From assembly GCA_029240955.1 (NCBI GenBank), contig JARDZH010000165.1, forward strand, positions 1 to 5,788: a stretch of 5,788 nucleotides of DNA, given 5' to 3'. This stretch comes from Pseudomonas sp. GTDB taxonomy: Bacteria; Pseudomonadota; Gammaproteobacteria; Pseudomonadales; Pseudomonadaceae. Below, in pieces: positions 1 through 4,950 of the stretch. Below the pieces are notes generated by a model. It searched no databases and was not told where the DNA came from. It saw only the letters and a program-made list of their open reading frames with translations. Each line of letters begins with the position of its first letter. The first letter of the stretch is position 1. The position numbers were made by a program, and so were the translations under genes.

Positions 1-101
1 GGAGCGAAGCTCGCGACGGGGTTGACGCGGTTTGGCGAGTGGTCCGTGTGGCTTGGGTTTGCTGCCGCGTTGCGGCAGATCGCGGGCGAGCGCGGTCCTA
101 C
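1..101. repeat. Probable REPIN (inverted pair of REP elements), cut by the left edge
   Basis: The first bases (GGAGCGAAGCTCGCGAC) look like a Pseudomonas REP that has lost its 5' end at the window edge. Positions 79-101 read on the minus strand start GTAGG and continue with a GC-rich palindromic core ending CCCGCGATC, which is the same type of element in opposite orientation. Two REPs facing each other about 100 bp apart match the REPIN arrangement described in Pseudomonas, in which the doublet is mobilised by a RAYT (REP-associated tyrosine transposase) encoded elsewhere. Between them, 62-68 and 72-78 form a perfect 7-bp hairpin (CTGCCGC / GCGGCAG) with a 3-base loop. No RAYT gene lies in the window. 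The element type was recognised from memory of the consensus, and the left REP is incomplete. Confidence 0.6.
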
Positions 102-139
102 GGTGTTCGGCGGTGTTCGGCGGTGTTCGGCGGTGGTCG
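101..139. repeat. 10-bp tandem repeat, three perfect copies plus a degenerate fourth
   Basis: The unit CGGTGTTCGG occurs at 101-110, 111-120 and 121-130 without a mismatch. It is followed by CGGTGGTCG at 131-139, which differs by one base. The array starts at the base where the inverted REP (79-101) ends and lies between two REP elements. Perfect identity of adjacent copies suggests recent slippage, so copy number may vary between strains. No function is visible, and the array is not inside a credible gene. Confidence 0.85.
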
Positions 140-163
140 CAGAAGAGCGGGCGGCGCGGGTCT

Positions 164-189
164 GTAGGAGCCAGCTTGCTGGTGAGACG
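164..189 (+). repeat. Solitary REP-like palindrome
   Basis: The element starts GTAGGAGCCAGCTTGCTGG and continues to TGAGACG, close to the common Pseudomonas form GTAGGAGCGAGCTTGCTCGCGA but with CCAGC/GCTGG as the palindromic arms (171-175 and 178-182). The base changes in the two arms are compensatory, so the stem is kept. It sits about 37 bases downstream of the stop of the minus-strand gene at 226-501. REPs commonly lie in such 3' positions, where they can stabilise or end the transcript. Confidence 0.65.
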
Positions 190-225
190 TCGGTGCAGGC
201 CAACGCACGTTGGAGCGTTACTCCA

Positions 226-501
226 TCACCCATCCGCCTTCTGCGCGGCCTCGTCCAGTTCCTTCAAACGCTGATCGATCAGCTGGCATTTGTCCGGCAG
301 GTCCTGGGCGGCGGTTTCCAGCGGCATGTCCTCCAGTTCCTGATTGATTTCCTTCGCCTTCTGCGGGTTCTGCTGGGTAAGGGTTCTGACCTTCTCGGCC
401 AGTTGCTCGCGCTTGGCAGTCGCCTCTTCCGGCGTGCAGGCCCACGCCGGCAGGGCGCACAACAGGGCAGTCGCGGTGGCAATGCTTACGACGATTTTCA
501 T
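226..501 (-). CDS. Small exported two-cysteine helical protein, function unknown
   Basis: This 91-residue protein has a clear signal peptide: MK, then a hydrophobic stretch at about 3-18, then Pro-Ala-Trp-Ala before Cys22. Cleavage after Ala21 by signal peptidase I fits best, because the sequence before Cys22 is not a good lipobox. The mature part of about 70 residues is charged and helical, rich in Glu, Lys, Gln and Ala, and contains just two cysteines, Cys22 and Cys72. These could form one disulfide that staples a helical hairpin in the periplasm. The ATG start is supported by AGAGG five bases upstream. The gene is divergent from the one at 661. I do not recognise the family by name; the general look recalls small periplasmic proteins such as DUF1090, but I see no convincing alignment. 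Export is well supported, function unknown. Confidence 0.85.
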   Translation of the reverse strand: MKIVVSIATATALLCALPAWACTPEEATAKREQLAEKVRTLTQQNPQKAKEINQELEDMPLETAAQDLPDKCQLIDQRLKELDEAAQKADG

Positions 502-605
502 GACGGCCTCTTTCTGCGGATCAAGTGCTGAAAGTTAAGCACAGCCGCCCGGCAACCGTCGCTGAACGGCAGGTTCCGCCCAAGGTCAGTACTAGTGAGT
601 CGCAC

Positions 606-628
606 GCCCATGAGCGGACGTCATGGGC
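606..628 (+). promoter_or_regulatory. Perfect 8-bp hairpin with GGA loop in the leader of the 661 gene
   Basis: GCCCATGA (606-613) and TCATGGGC (621-628) are perfect inverted repeats around the 7-base loop GCGGACG. There is no T-run after the stem, and the flanking genes are divergent, so a terminator is not expected here. The loop shows GGA (616-618), and two more GGA triplets lie in and just before the Shine-Dalgarno site (643-645 and 647-649). This layout is typical of RsmA/CsrA targets in Pseudomonas, but the dyad could equally be a DNA operator. The structure is seen directly; the role is inferred. Confidence 0.5.
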
Positions 629-646
629 CTTTCATCCATGCTGGAC

Positions 647-651
647 GGAGG
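647..651 (+). promoter_or_regulatory. Strong ribosome binding site that fixes the start at 661
   Basis: GGAGG lies nine bases before the ATG at 661. The same frame is open back to a GTG at 595, but that start would translate through the 606-628 hairpin and has no comparable ribosome binding site. The ATG at 661 is therefore the better start. Confidence 0.85.
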
Positions 652-660
652 TTGAACACG

Positions 661-1050
661 ATGACTTATGACTGGGACCTTATCGAACGATTGCTTCATG
701 AAGTGCAGAACAGCGCCGGCACGTCATTCGCTCCGCGCAAATATGCCGAAGAGCACGCGGCGGCCAAAGCGGCTGATGGCGAGCCGGTTGGCGATCTGGA
801 TCATCTGAAGCAGCAGGCCGCTGATCTTGAGGCCTTGCTCTTCAAACACCATTACATCGAACCACGCTCGACCGAAGAAGGCGGAACGGGATCGAATTTC
901 GCACTCACGCCGCGCGGTTCAAGCCTGCTGGCGATGATCGACAGCAGCATTCCGGGCAACGACCATCCGCGTCAGGTGCTGGATGAGCAAGCCGACGCGC
1001 TGGACCCTGCGACCTTCGACGAAGTGGCTTCCAAAGCCCAGGTCGCCTGA
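661..1050 (+). CDS. Probable winged-helix regulator-like protein (DUF2513-like N-terminus)
   Basis: This 129-residue protein has no signal peptide and no membrane segment. It opens with MTYDWDLIERLL, which resembles the start of DUF2513-type proteins (usually M-K-R-D-x-D-L-I-R-x-I-L). The helices at about 47-62 (HLKQQAADLEALLFKHHYI) followed by a Gly-rich turn and LTPRGSSLLAMI (about 82-93) read like the recognition helix, wing and closing helix of a small winged-helix domain. The C-terminal 30 residues are acidic and may be flexible. A strong Shine-Dalgarno site and a leader hairpin lie upstream. It is divergent from the exported-protein gene at 226-501 and ends 23 bases from the convergent stop at 1074. 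The protein is probably cytoplasmic, and DNA binding is an inference from fold-like pattern only. Similar Pseudomonas proteins are often annotated as hypothetical or as transcriptional regulator. Confidence 0.85.
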   Translation: MTYDWDLIERLLHEVQNSAGTSFAPRKYAEEHAAAKAADGEPVGDLDHLKQQAADLEALLFKHHYIEPRSTEEGGTGSNFALTPRGSSLLAMIDSSIPGNDHPRQVLDEQADALDPATFDEVASKAQVA

Positions 1051-1073
1051 CTGTCTGCGGCGCGGTTGGCGGC

Positions 1074-1946
1074 TCAGTTCGCTACCCGCGTCGCCTTCAG
1101 GCAATCCAGATCCGTGAAATCCCTGCGCATGTCGGCAATTCGGCCAAGCAGACGAGTCTTCTGATCCGGCGTGCTCATCGCAAACACATCCACCACCAAC
1201 TCGATCGCTGCCTTCTCAGTCCGGTCGTAAGCCTGGCGATAGTCCGCCGTCCAGAACGTCTCCCGATCCTGCAGCAATGCGGCGATGCGCTGCGGAAAGT
1301 CTGGCGAGTGGCGCTGTTCGACGGCGCTCAGGAACAGCGTCTGCCAGTGCACCCGGTTCTCGACCCATGCACGGTTCTGCTCGCCCAGTGACGTTGACCA
1401 CGCATGAATCCGCTCTTTCTGGGCGGGGGTGAGTTTGCCGAGCCACGGGCTCAGACGCTTGTCCATACGATCAGCGCGTTCGGCGACCTGGCGTTCCAGC
1501 GGTTCGTTGACGTAACGGTTCTCGCGCTTGCGCTGATCCTTGGCGAACGCGACGCGCATCTCCTCGACCTGCTTGTCGTCGAATCGTGACAGCAGCTCGA
1601 CGGCCGATGGCGTGATCTGCCGGGAAATCTGGCCGATGGCCTCCTTGGCCTCGGTGGTGCGGGCTTCCAGGCCTGCGTAGTTCACCTGATCGGTCTTGAC
1701 CATCTCTTCCAGACGGTCCAGCCAGGTCAGATAGCCGGGCAGTTGAGTGCTGCAGTGCCAGCTCAAGTGCTGCTTGAGGCGCTCGTCGAGCCAGCTTTTC
1801 TGCTCCGAATTCATGTCCAGATAGTCGCTGAGCGTCCACGGAATGATCACATCCAGATTGCGATAGGCAACGCCCACCTGGCTGCAGCCGGTAAGCAGCA
1901 CAATGGCCATCGACAACGTGGTGAAAGCTTTGAGCAGGAACTGCAT
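1074..1946 (-). CDS. DUF6279-like lipoprotein
   Basis: This 290-residue protein starts with a lipoprotein signal: a hydrophobic segment at about 8-18, then Leu-Leu-Thr-Gly-Cys with Cys21 as the lipidation site. Ser at +2 favours sorting to the outer membrane, facing the periplasm. The mature part is almost wholly helical, rich in Trp, Arg, Glu and Gln, with motifs YRNLDVIIPWTLSDYLDM (about 28-45) and LTPAQKERIHAW (about 172-183). These fit the DUF6279 lipoproteins of Pseudomonas and related bacteria, for which I know no defined function. Cys65 and Cys282 are the only other cysteines and could form a disulfide between the two ends. The ATG is preceded by AGGAG about six bases upstream. The gene lies 94 bases downstream of the porin gene stop, so it could be read through or have its own promoter. 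The family call is from recognition only. Confidence 0.9.
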   Translation of the reverse strand: MQFLLKAFTTLSMAIVLLTGCSQVGVAYRNLDVIIPWTLSDYLDMNSEQKSWLDERLKQHLSWHCSTQLPGYLTWLDRLEEMVKTDQVNYAGLEARTTEAKEAIGQISRQITPSAVELLSRFDDKQVEEMRVAFAKDQRKRENRYVNEPLERQVAERADRMDKRLSPWLGKLTPAQKERIHAWSTSLGEQNRAWVENRVHWQTLFLSAVEQRHSPDFPQRIAALLQDRETFWTADYRQAYDRTEKAAIELVVDVFAMSTPDQKTRLLGRIADMRRDFTDLDCLKATRVAN

Positions 1947-2013
1947 GACAACTCCTCGACGTGCGGACGTTTCGTGAACGGAGCGGCGAACGTAAGTGTA
2001 GAGGAGTGTTGAG

Positions 2014-2031
2014 CCCGGCAGTTCAACCGGG
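2014..2031 (-). terminator. Weak stem-loop after the porin gene
   Basis: CCCGG (2014-2018) and CCGGG (2027-2031) form a 5-bp stem with an 8-base loop, ten bases downstream of the porin stop codon on the minus strand. No T-run follows, so this is at best a weak or factor-assisted terminator or a 3' end stabiliser. Confidence 0.3.
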
Positions 2032-2040
2032 ATCGGCAGG

Positions 2041-2769
2041 CTAGAAGAACGAGCGCACGGCCTTGAGGGTGAAGGTCTGCTCGCAGCGCGTGTTGTGGCC
2101 GCTATAGACGGTGCAGTCGCCGCCGCTCAGGCTTGAATCGCTGTAGATCAGATTCATGTCGATCCCCAGCCAAGGCCGCGTCAGGTTCAGCGACCAGTCG
2201 TTGAAACCGCTGATCAAGGCACCGTCGCCACCGGTCTGCGGCGTGTCGAACTGGTGCGTGGCGTACTGCATGCGCACGCCAAGCCCCAGTTGCTCGATGG
2301 CGCCGAGATCAACGAAGACCGTGCTGTCGCGGCGGCCTACGTCGTTGCTGAACGCTGCGCCAACGCGGCTATCGTGCACTCGCAGCCCGGCGTAGAACTC
2401 GTGGCTGTCGACCTGATCGGTGTCGGGGTAGCTGTAGCGAATCATGCCCAGCTCATAGCCGAGCGTGTTGTCGAAAGGTTTTTTGAAGCCCATGTAGGAG
2501 TCGACTTCAAGGTTGGTGCCTTCCGCCACGCCCATGTTCGGCGACCACTGGCCTACGTAGAAGCCGCTGTCGTGGGTCAGGTCCAAGCCGCCATGGAACG
2601 AGCCCGATCCGCCGGTTGGCGTCACCAGCCCCTGAGCCATGCTGCGGCTGGGCGTTGTGCCTAACTTGAGGGCGAAATCTCCCACTTCCCGCTCCATGAT
2701 CTGGGCGGAGGCGGTCTGGCATATCAGCAGGGCGCTGAAGGTCAGCGCAAATAGACGGAAACTGAGCAT
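2041..2769 (-). CDS. TorF-family putative outer-membrane porin
   Basis: This 242-residue protein has a signal peptide ending Thr-Ala-Ser-Ala before Gln23. The mature chain shows alternating amphipathic strands and ends in Phe-Phe, the C-terminal aromatic signal used by the BAM machinery for outer-membrane barrels. The block at about 40-80 (PSRSMAQGL, then a Gly/Ser-rich turn, HGGLDL, SGFYVGQWSPN) matches the characteristic start of the TorF/TIGR02001 (Gcw_chp) family, as does the following EVDSYMGF. Length is normal for the family. Cys219 and Cys229 frame a short segment just before the last strand and could close one loop by a disulfide. AGGAG lies six bases before the ATG. Gene neighbours give no substrate clue, and TorF members are called porins mainly by fold prediction. 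Outer-membrane location is confident; transport role is not shown. Confidence 0.9.
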   Translation of the reverse strand: MLSFRLFALTFSALLICQTASAQIMEREVGDFALKLGTTPSRSMAQGLVTPTGGSGSFHGGLDLTHDSGFYVGQWSPNMGVAEGTNLEVDSYMGFKKPFDNTLGYELGMIRYSYPDTDQVDSHEFYAGLRVHDSRVGAAFSNDVGRRDSTVFVDLGAIEQLGLGVRMQYATHQFDTPQTGGDGALISGFNDWSLNLTRPWLGIDMNLIYSDSSLSGGDCTVYSGHNTRCEQTFTLKAVRSFF

Positions 2770-2873
2770 GGCTCACTCCTGGTGTCGAGGAGTGGTGGTC
2801 ACGAATGGCGTATCGAAAACGGCAGGATGCCCGACACAAGCCGCGAGCTAGAGCGTTGCAAGCATACCGGCGA

Positions 2874-2895
2874 AACGGCGCCGTCGCGCGCCGTT
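2874..2895 (-). terminator. GC-rich hairpin after the Sel1-like lipoprotein gene
   Basis: AACGGCGC (2874-2881) and GCGCCGTT (2888-2895) are perfect 8-bp inverted repeats around a 6-base loop, 17 bases past the stop of the gene at 2913. On the minus strand the stem is followed by only a short T stretch (GTTTCG), so it is a plausible but suboptimal intrinsic terminator. It also separates this gene from the porin promoter region (2770-2870). Confidence 0.5.
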
Positions 2896-2912
2896 CGTCG
2901 ATCCATGCGGCG

Positions 2913-3425
2913 TCATTTGGACGCAGGCGGGCTTGTGGTCGGCAGAATCAGACCACGGACCACCACCACCGCCTGCTCGAATGAAGGATAACCGCTCTTG
3001 GCGACATCGAGCTCGGCGTACTCGGCGCGGTAGTGTTCAGCCTGTTTCGGGTCGGTCAGCGACAGCTGCTGCGAGAGCAGCGCGATAGCCAGGGGATGTC
3101 GATGGCTTGCGGCGTTGTGCAGCAGATCGATGATCTGCTCCTGATCGCCATGCTCGCGGATCATCAGCACGGCTTGATAGAAATCGGCCTCTCCAGACGG
3201 GTCGTCCTTGGCCGCGCGACGCAGCAGTGCGTGGGCAAGCTCATAGTTGTCGGGGTTTGCCTGGCTGACCAGCAACTTGGCCTGAAGCATGTCGTTGCGG
3301 TAGAGCAGATACCCCTCTCTACATTCGCTGCCGCTGGGTTCAGCATCGGACGTTGCGCTGTCGCAAGAGTGCGAAGCACAGCCGCCGAGGTACATCAGTG
3401 CGCCGAAAAGCATCCAGTTCTTCAT
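2913..3425 (-). CDS. Small lipoprotein with Sel1/TPR-like helical repeats, function unknown
   Basis: This 170-residue protein opens MKNWMLFGALMYLGGC, a lipoprotein signal with lipobox Leu-Gly-Gly-Cys and Cys16 as the lipidation site. Ala at +2 favours the outer membrane. A Ser/Asp/Glu-rich linker (about 17-37) with Cys21 and Cys35 follows. Two helix pairs then resemble Sel1 or TPR units: about 58-90 (ELAHALLRRAAKDDP then EADFYQAVLMI) and about 95-122 (QIIDLLHNAASHRHPLAIALL). Such repeats usually mediate protein-protein contacts in the periplasm. A TTG start eight codons upstream (3449) is open, but the ATG at 3425 places the signal peptide correctly and has a modest GGAA site seven bases upstream. 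A stem-loop follows the stop. Partner and process are not visible; I do not recognise a named family. Confidence 0.85.
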   Translation of the reverse strand: MKNWMLFGALMYLGGCASHSCDSATSDAEPSGSECREGYLLYRNDMLQAKLLVSQANPDNYELAHALLRRAAKDDPSGEADFYQAVLMIREHGDQEQIIDLLHNAASHRHPLAIALLSQQLSLTDPKQAEHYRAEYAELDVAKSGYPSFEQAVVVVRGLILPTTSPPASK

Positions 3426-3544
3426 GCGTGCATTCCACAGATGAGACAACGTACCGGGCGTTTTCCTACCGGTTTAATCGCATAAGTGAAGAGAGAGTAG
3501 CAGCGCGGCCGGAGCAATTTCCAGCGGGAGAGGAGGTCGGTCTA

Positions 3545-3563
3545 GCGCCCTGGCACAGAGCGC
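3545..3563 (-). terminator. Imperfect stem-loop after the SutA-like small gene
   Basis: GCGC-C-CTG and CAG-A-GCGC (3545-3552 and 3556-3563) pair in seven of eight positions around a 3-base loop, 26 bases downstream of the stop at 3589. There is no T-run on the minus strand, so termination here is only a possibility. Confidence 0.3.
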
Positions 3564-3588
3564 ATAGAGATCGACAGTACCGCGTGGG

Positions 3589-3777
3589 TTACTTCTTGCC
3601 GAGATTGATGTGCTTGGACGGTGTGAAGGTCTGGCCGCTCACGCCCTTGGCGATCTGCTGGATTTCACCGCCGGACTTCAGGAAAGCTGCGATCTGCTCG
3701 TTGATCGAGTCGCTCGTTTCAACGGCTGGAGCTGGCTTTGCTTTGGAGTGAGATGCTTTGATACGCATGGCTGCCAT
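3589..3777 (-). CDS. Small basic protein with SutA-like FLxxGGxIQxI motif
   Basis: This 62-residue protein has no signal peptide and no membrane segment. Its N-terminus (about 1-18) is Lys/Ala/Pro-rich and probably disordered. Residues 25-45 contain INEQIAAFLKSGGEIQQIAKG, and the C-terminus is basic (ending Gly-Lys-Lys). The pattern A-x-x-x-F-L-x-x-G-G-x-I/V-Q-x-I resembles the C-terminal part of Pseudomonas SutA, a small protein that binds RNA polymerase, as I recall its sequence (EEFLSRGGKVQEI). SutA has a long acidic N-terminal region that this protein lacks, so it is not SutA itself. Two in-frame ATGs are possible. The first (3777) has AAGG only three bases upstream and the second (3768) has it twelve bases upstream; I give the first. 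It is divergent from cvfB. A transcription-related role is inference from one motif. Confidence 0.75.
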   Translation of the reverse strand: MAAMRIKASHSKAKPAPAVETSDSINEQIAAFLKSGGEIQQIAKGVSGQTFTPSKHINLGKK

Positions 3778-3960
3778 TTACCTTCATAGACGTAATACGG
3801 CCAGCCATCGTACAGCAAAGCCGTGTCCGCCGCTTGACCAGATAGCCGTCCCGTCAGGCCGGCTGTCGAGCGCCATAGGCGGCTTGATCTTGGCGCCGCT
3901 CATAACTGCTTGTTTTGGCTGGAGGTTCCAGACGGGTACGCAGTAGGCCGGGCACGCGAG

Positions 3961-3979
3961 CGTCAGCTGGCAACTGACG
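3961..3979 (+). repeat. Perfect 6-bp inverted repeat upstream of cvfB
   Basis: CGTCAG and CTGACG flank a 7-base loop CTGGCAA, about 50 bases upstream of the -10 candidate. The loop sequence recurs 30 bases later at 3997-4003, next to a smaller TGCC/GGCA dyad (3992-3995 and 3999-4002). It could be an operator or chance; no known binding motif was recognised. Confidence 0.35.
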
Positions 3980-4031
3980 AGCGGGGATTTCTGCCACTGG
4001 CAAGCGGTGCGAACGCTGCTGCAAAGTCAGG

Positions 4032-4037
4032 TAGAAT
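4032..4037 (+). promoter_or_regulatory. Candidate sigma70 -10 element for cvfB
   Basis: TAGAAT matches five of six bases of TATAAT and lies 28 bases before the cvfB ATG, which would give a leader of roughly 20 bases. No good -35 hexamer is present at 16-18 bases upstream, so the promoter may be weak or activator-dependent, or the match may be chance. Confidence 0.45.
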
Positions 4038-4065
4038 GCCGGCCTCGCAAAGAGGGTAATTGGAA

Positions 4066-4902
4066 ATGGCTTTAATCGGGCGCTACAACAGCTTGCAGAT
4101 CGTCAAGCACACTAATTTCGGGCTGTATCTGGATGGCGCTCAGGACGGCGAAATTCTGCTGCCCAATCGTTACATTCCCAAGGACGTTCCGACCGAGGAC
4201 GAAGACTGGCTCAACGTTTTCGTTTATCTGGACAGCGAAGACAAGCTGCTCGCCACCACTGAGAAACCCAAGGTGCAGGTCGGCGAGTTTGCCAGCCTCA
4301 AGGTCGTGGAAGTCAACAGCATCGGCATCTTTCTCGATTGGGGCCTGCCAAAAGATCTGCTGCTGCCTTACTCGGAAGAGAAGCGCAATCTGCAGGCTGG
4401 CGATTACTGCGTGGTGCACGTCTATCTCGACAAACACACCCGCCGCATCACCGCTACTGCACGCCTGGATCGCTATCTGGACAAGACGCCGGCCACCTAT
4501 CGCGTGGGTCAGGAAGTCGATCTGCTGGTCGCCGAGGCCACTGACATGGGCTTCAAGGCAATCATCAACAATAAACACTGGGGCCTGATTCACAAGAACG
4601 AGGTGTTCAAGTTCCTGCGGCCCGGCAAGCAGGAAAAAGGCTTCATCAAGGAAATCCGCGCCGACGGCAACATCGCTCTGAGCCTGCAACCGGTAGGTGC
4701 TGAAGCGGCCGATAGCCTGAGCGCGAAGATTCTGGCCAAGCTGCGGGAAAATGGCGGCAGCCTTCCGGTCAGCGACAAGAGCGATCCACAGGTGATCAGC
4801 GGCCTGTTCGGGGTCAGCAAAGGCAACTTCAAGAAGGCGATTGGCGGGTTGTACAAGCAGGGTCAGATCGTGATCCATGCGGACCGTATCGAACTGGTAT
4901 GA
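4066..4902 (+). CDS. cvfB: CvfB/YitL-family S1-domain RNA-binding protein
   Basis: This 278-residue cytoplasmic protein matches the CvfB family (B. subtilis YitL; conserved virulence factor B of S. aureus), whose known architecture is three S1-type OB folds followed by a winged helix. The S1-like units are at about 1-65 (start GRYNSLQIVKHTNFGLYLD, with the typical GEILLP), 70-133 (GEFASLKVVEVNSIGIFLDWG, then DLLLP) and 146-208 (VGQEVDLLVAEATDMGFKAII, ending NIALSLQP). The winged helix is at about 217-278 and contains the FGVSKGNFKKAIGGLYKQGQI recognition-helix region. Family members bind RNA. The ATG at 4066 is preferred over a TTG two codons earlier because AGAGGG (4051-4056) is nine bases away. 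The gene is monocistronic by context and converges on the DsbA-like gene with 48 bases between stops. It is complete and intact. Confidence 0.95.
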   Translation: MALIGRYNSLQIVKHTNFGLYLDGAQDGEILLPNRYIPKDVPTEDEDWLNVFVYLDSEDKLLATTEKPKVQVGEFASLKVVEVNSIGIFLDWGLPKDLLLPYSEEKRNLQAGDYCVVHVYLDKHTRRITATARLDRYLDKTPATYRVGQEVDLLVAEATDMGFKAIINNKHWGLIHKNEVFKFLRPGKQEKGFIKEIRADGNIALSLQPVGAEAADSLSAKILAKLRENGGSLPVSDKSDPQVISGLFGVSKGNFKKAIGGLYKQGQIVIHADRIELV

Positions 4903-4906
4903 CCTT

Positions 4907-4938
4907 GAAGCGTGGCGTGAAGCCTGGGCGTGCGCTTC
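4907..4938. terminator. Possible bidirectional stem-loop between convergent genes
   Basis: GAAGCG (4907-4912) and CGCTTC (4933-4938) can pair, and an alternative GAAGC (4919-4923) can pair with GCTTC (4934-4938) using the same right arm. The dyad lies in the 48-base gap between two facing stop codons, where a shared terminator is expected. The loop is long and there is no T-run on either strand, so the call is weak. Confidence 0.3.
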
Positions 4939-4950
4939 CGTACCCAAGCT

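Larger units (their letters stand above)
3778..4065. other. Gene-free divergent region between the SutA-like gene and cvfB
   Basis: No credible ORF or RNA gene is visible on either strand. The region holds short inverted repeats: GCGGC/GCCGC (3879-3883 and 3895-3899), CTGGA/TCCAG (3919-3923 and 3927-3931) and CGTCAG/CTGACG (3961-3966 and 3974-3979). The word CTGGCAA occurs twice (3967-3973 and 3997-4003). It must contain promoters for both flanking genes. Only a -10 for cvfB is reasonably clear. Confidence 0.6.

Noticed and set aside
101..189. Short repeats considered as a CRISPR array
   Set aside because: The 10-bp units are adjacent with no spacers, the REPs are single palindromes in mixed orientation, and no cas gene is present.
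22..531. A 169-codon plus-strand frame over the small exported-protein gene
   Set aside because: It runs through the REP and tandem-repeat region and is antisense to a protein with a clear signal peptide and ribosome binding site.
606..628. Hairpin considered as an intrinsic terminator
   Set aside because: No T-run follows on either strand, and it lies between divergent genes, where no transcript needs to end.
595..660. N-terminal extension of the 661 gene from a GTG at 595
   Set aside because: The extension would translate through the leader hairpin, lacks a ribosome binding site, and GGAGG is ideally placed for the ATG at 661.
1051..1073. Gap between convergent genes considered as a bidirectional terminator
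   Set aside because: Only 23 bases are available, and I see no clean inverted repeat or T-run in them.
2254..2664. A 136-codon plus-strand frame inside the porin gene
   Set aside because: It is an antisense shadow. The minus-strand product has a signal peptide, family motif and terminal Phe.
3033..3485. A 150-codon plus-strand frame over the Sel1-like lipoprotein gene
   Set aside because: It is antisense to a protein with a proper lipobox and repeats, and no ribosome binding site or domain supports it.
4072..4947. A 291-codon open frame on the minus strand covering the whole cvfB gene
   Set aside because: It is an antisense shadow caused by GC-rich third positions. The plus-strand product has a coherent S1/winged-helix architecture and a good ribosome binding site, while the antisense product shows no recognisable domain.
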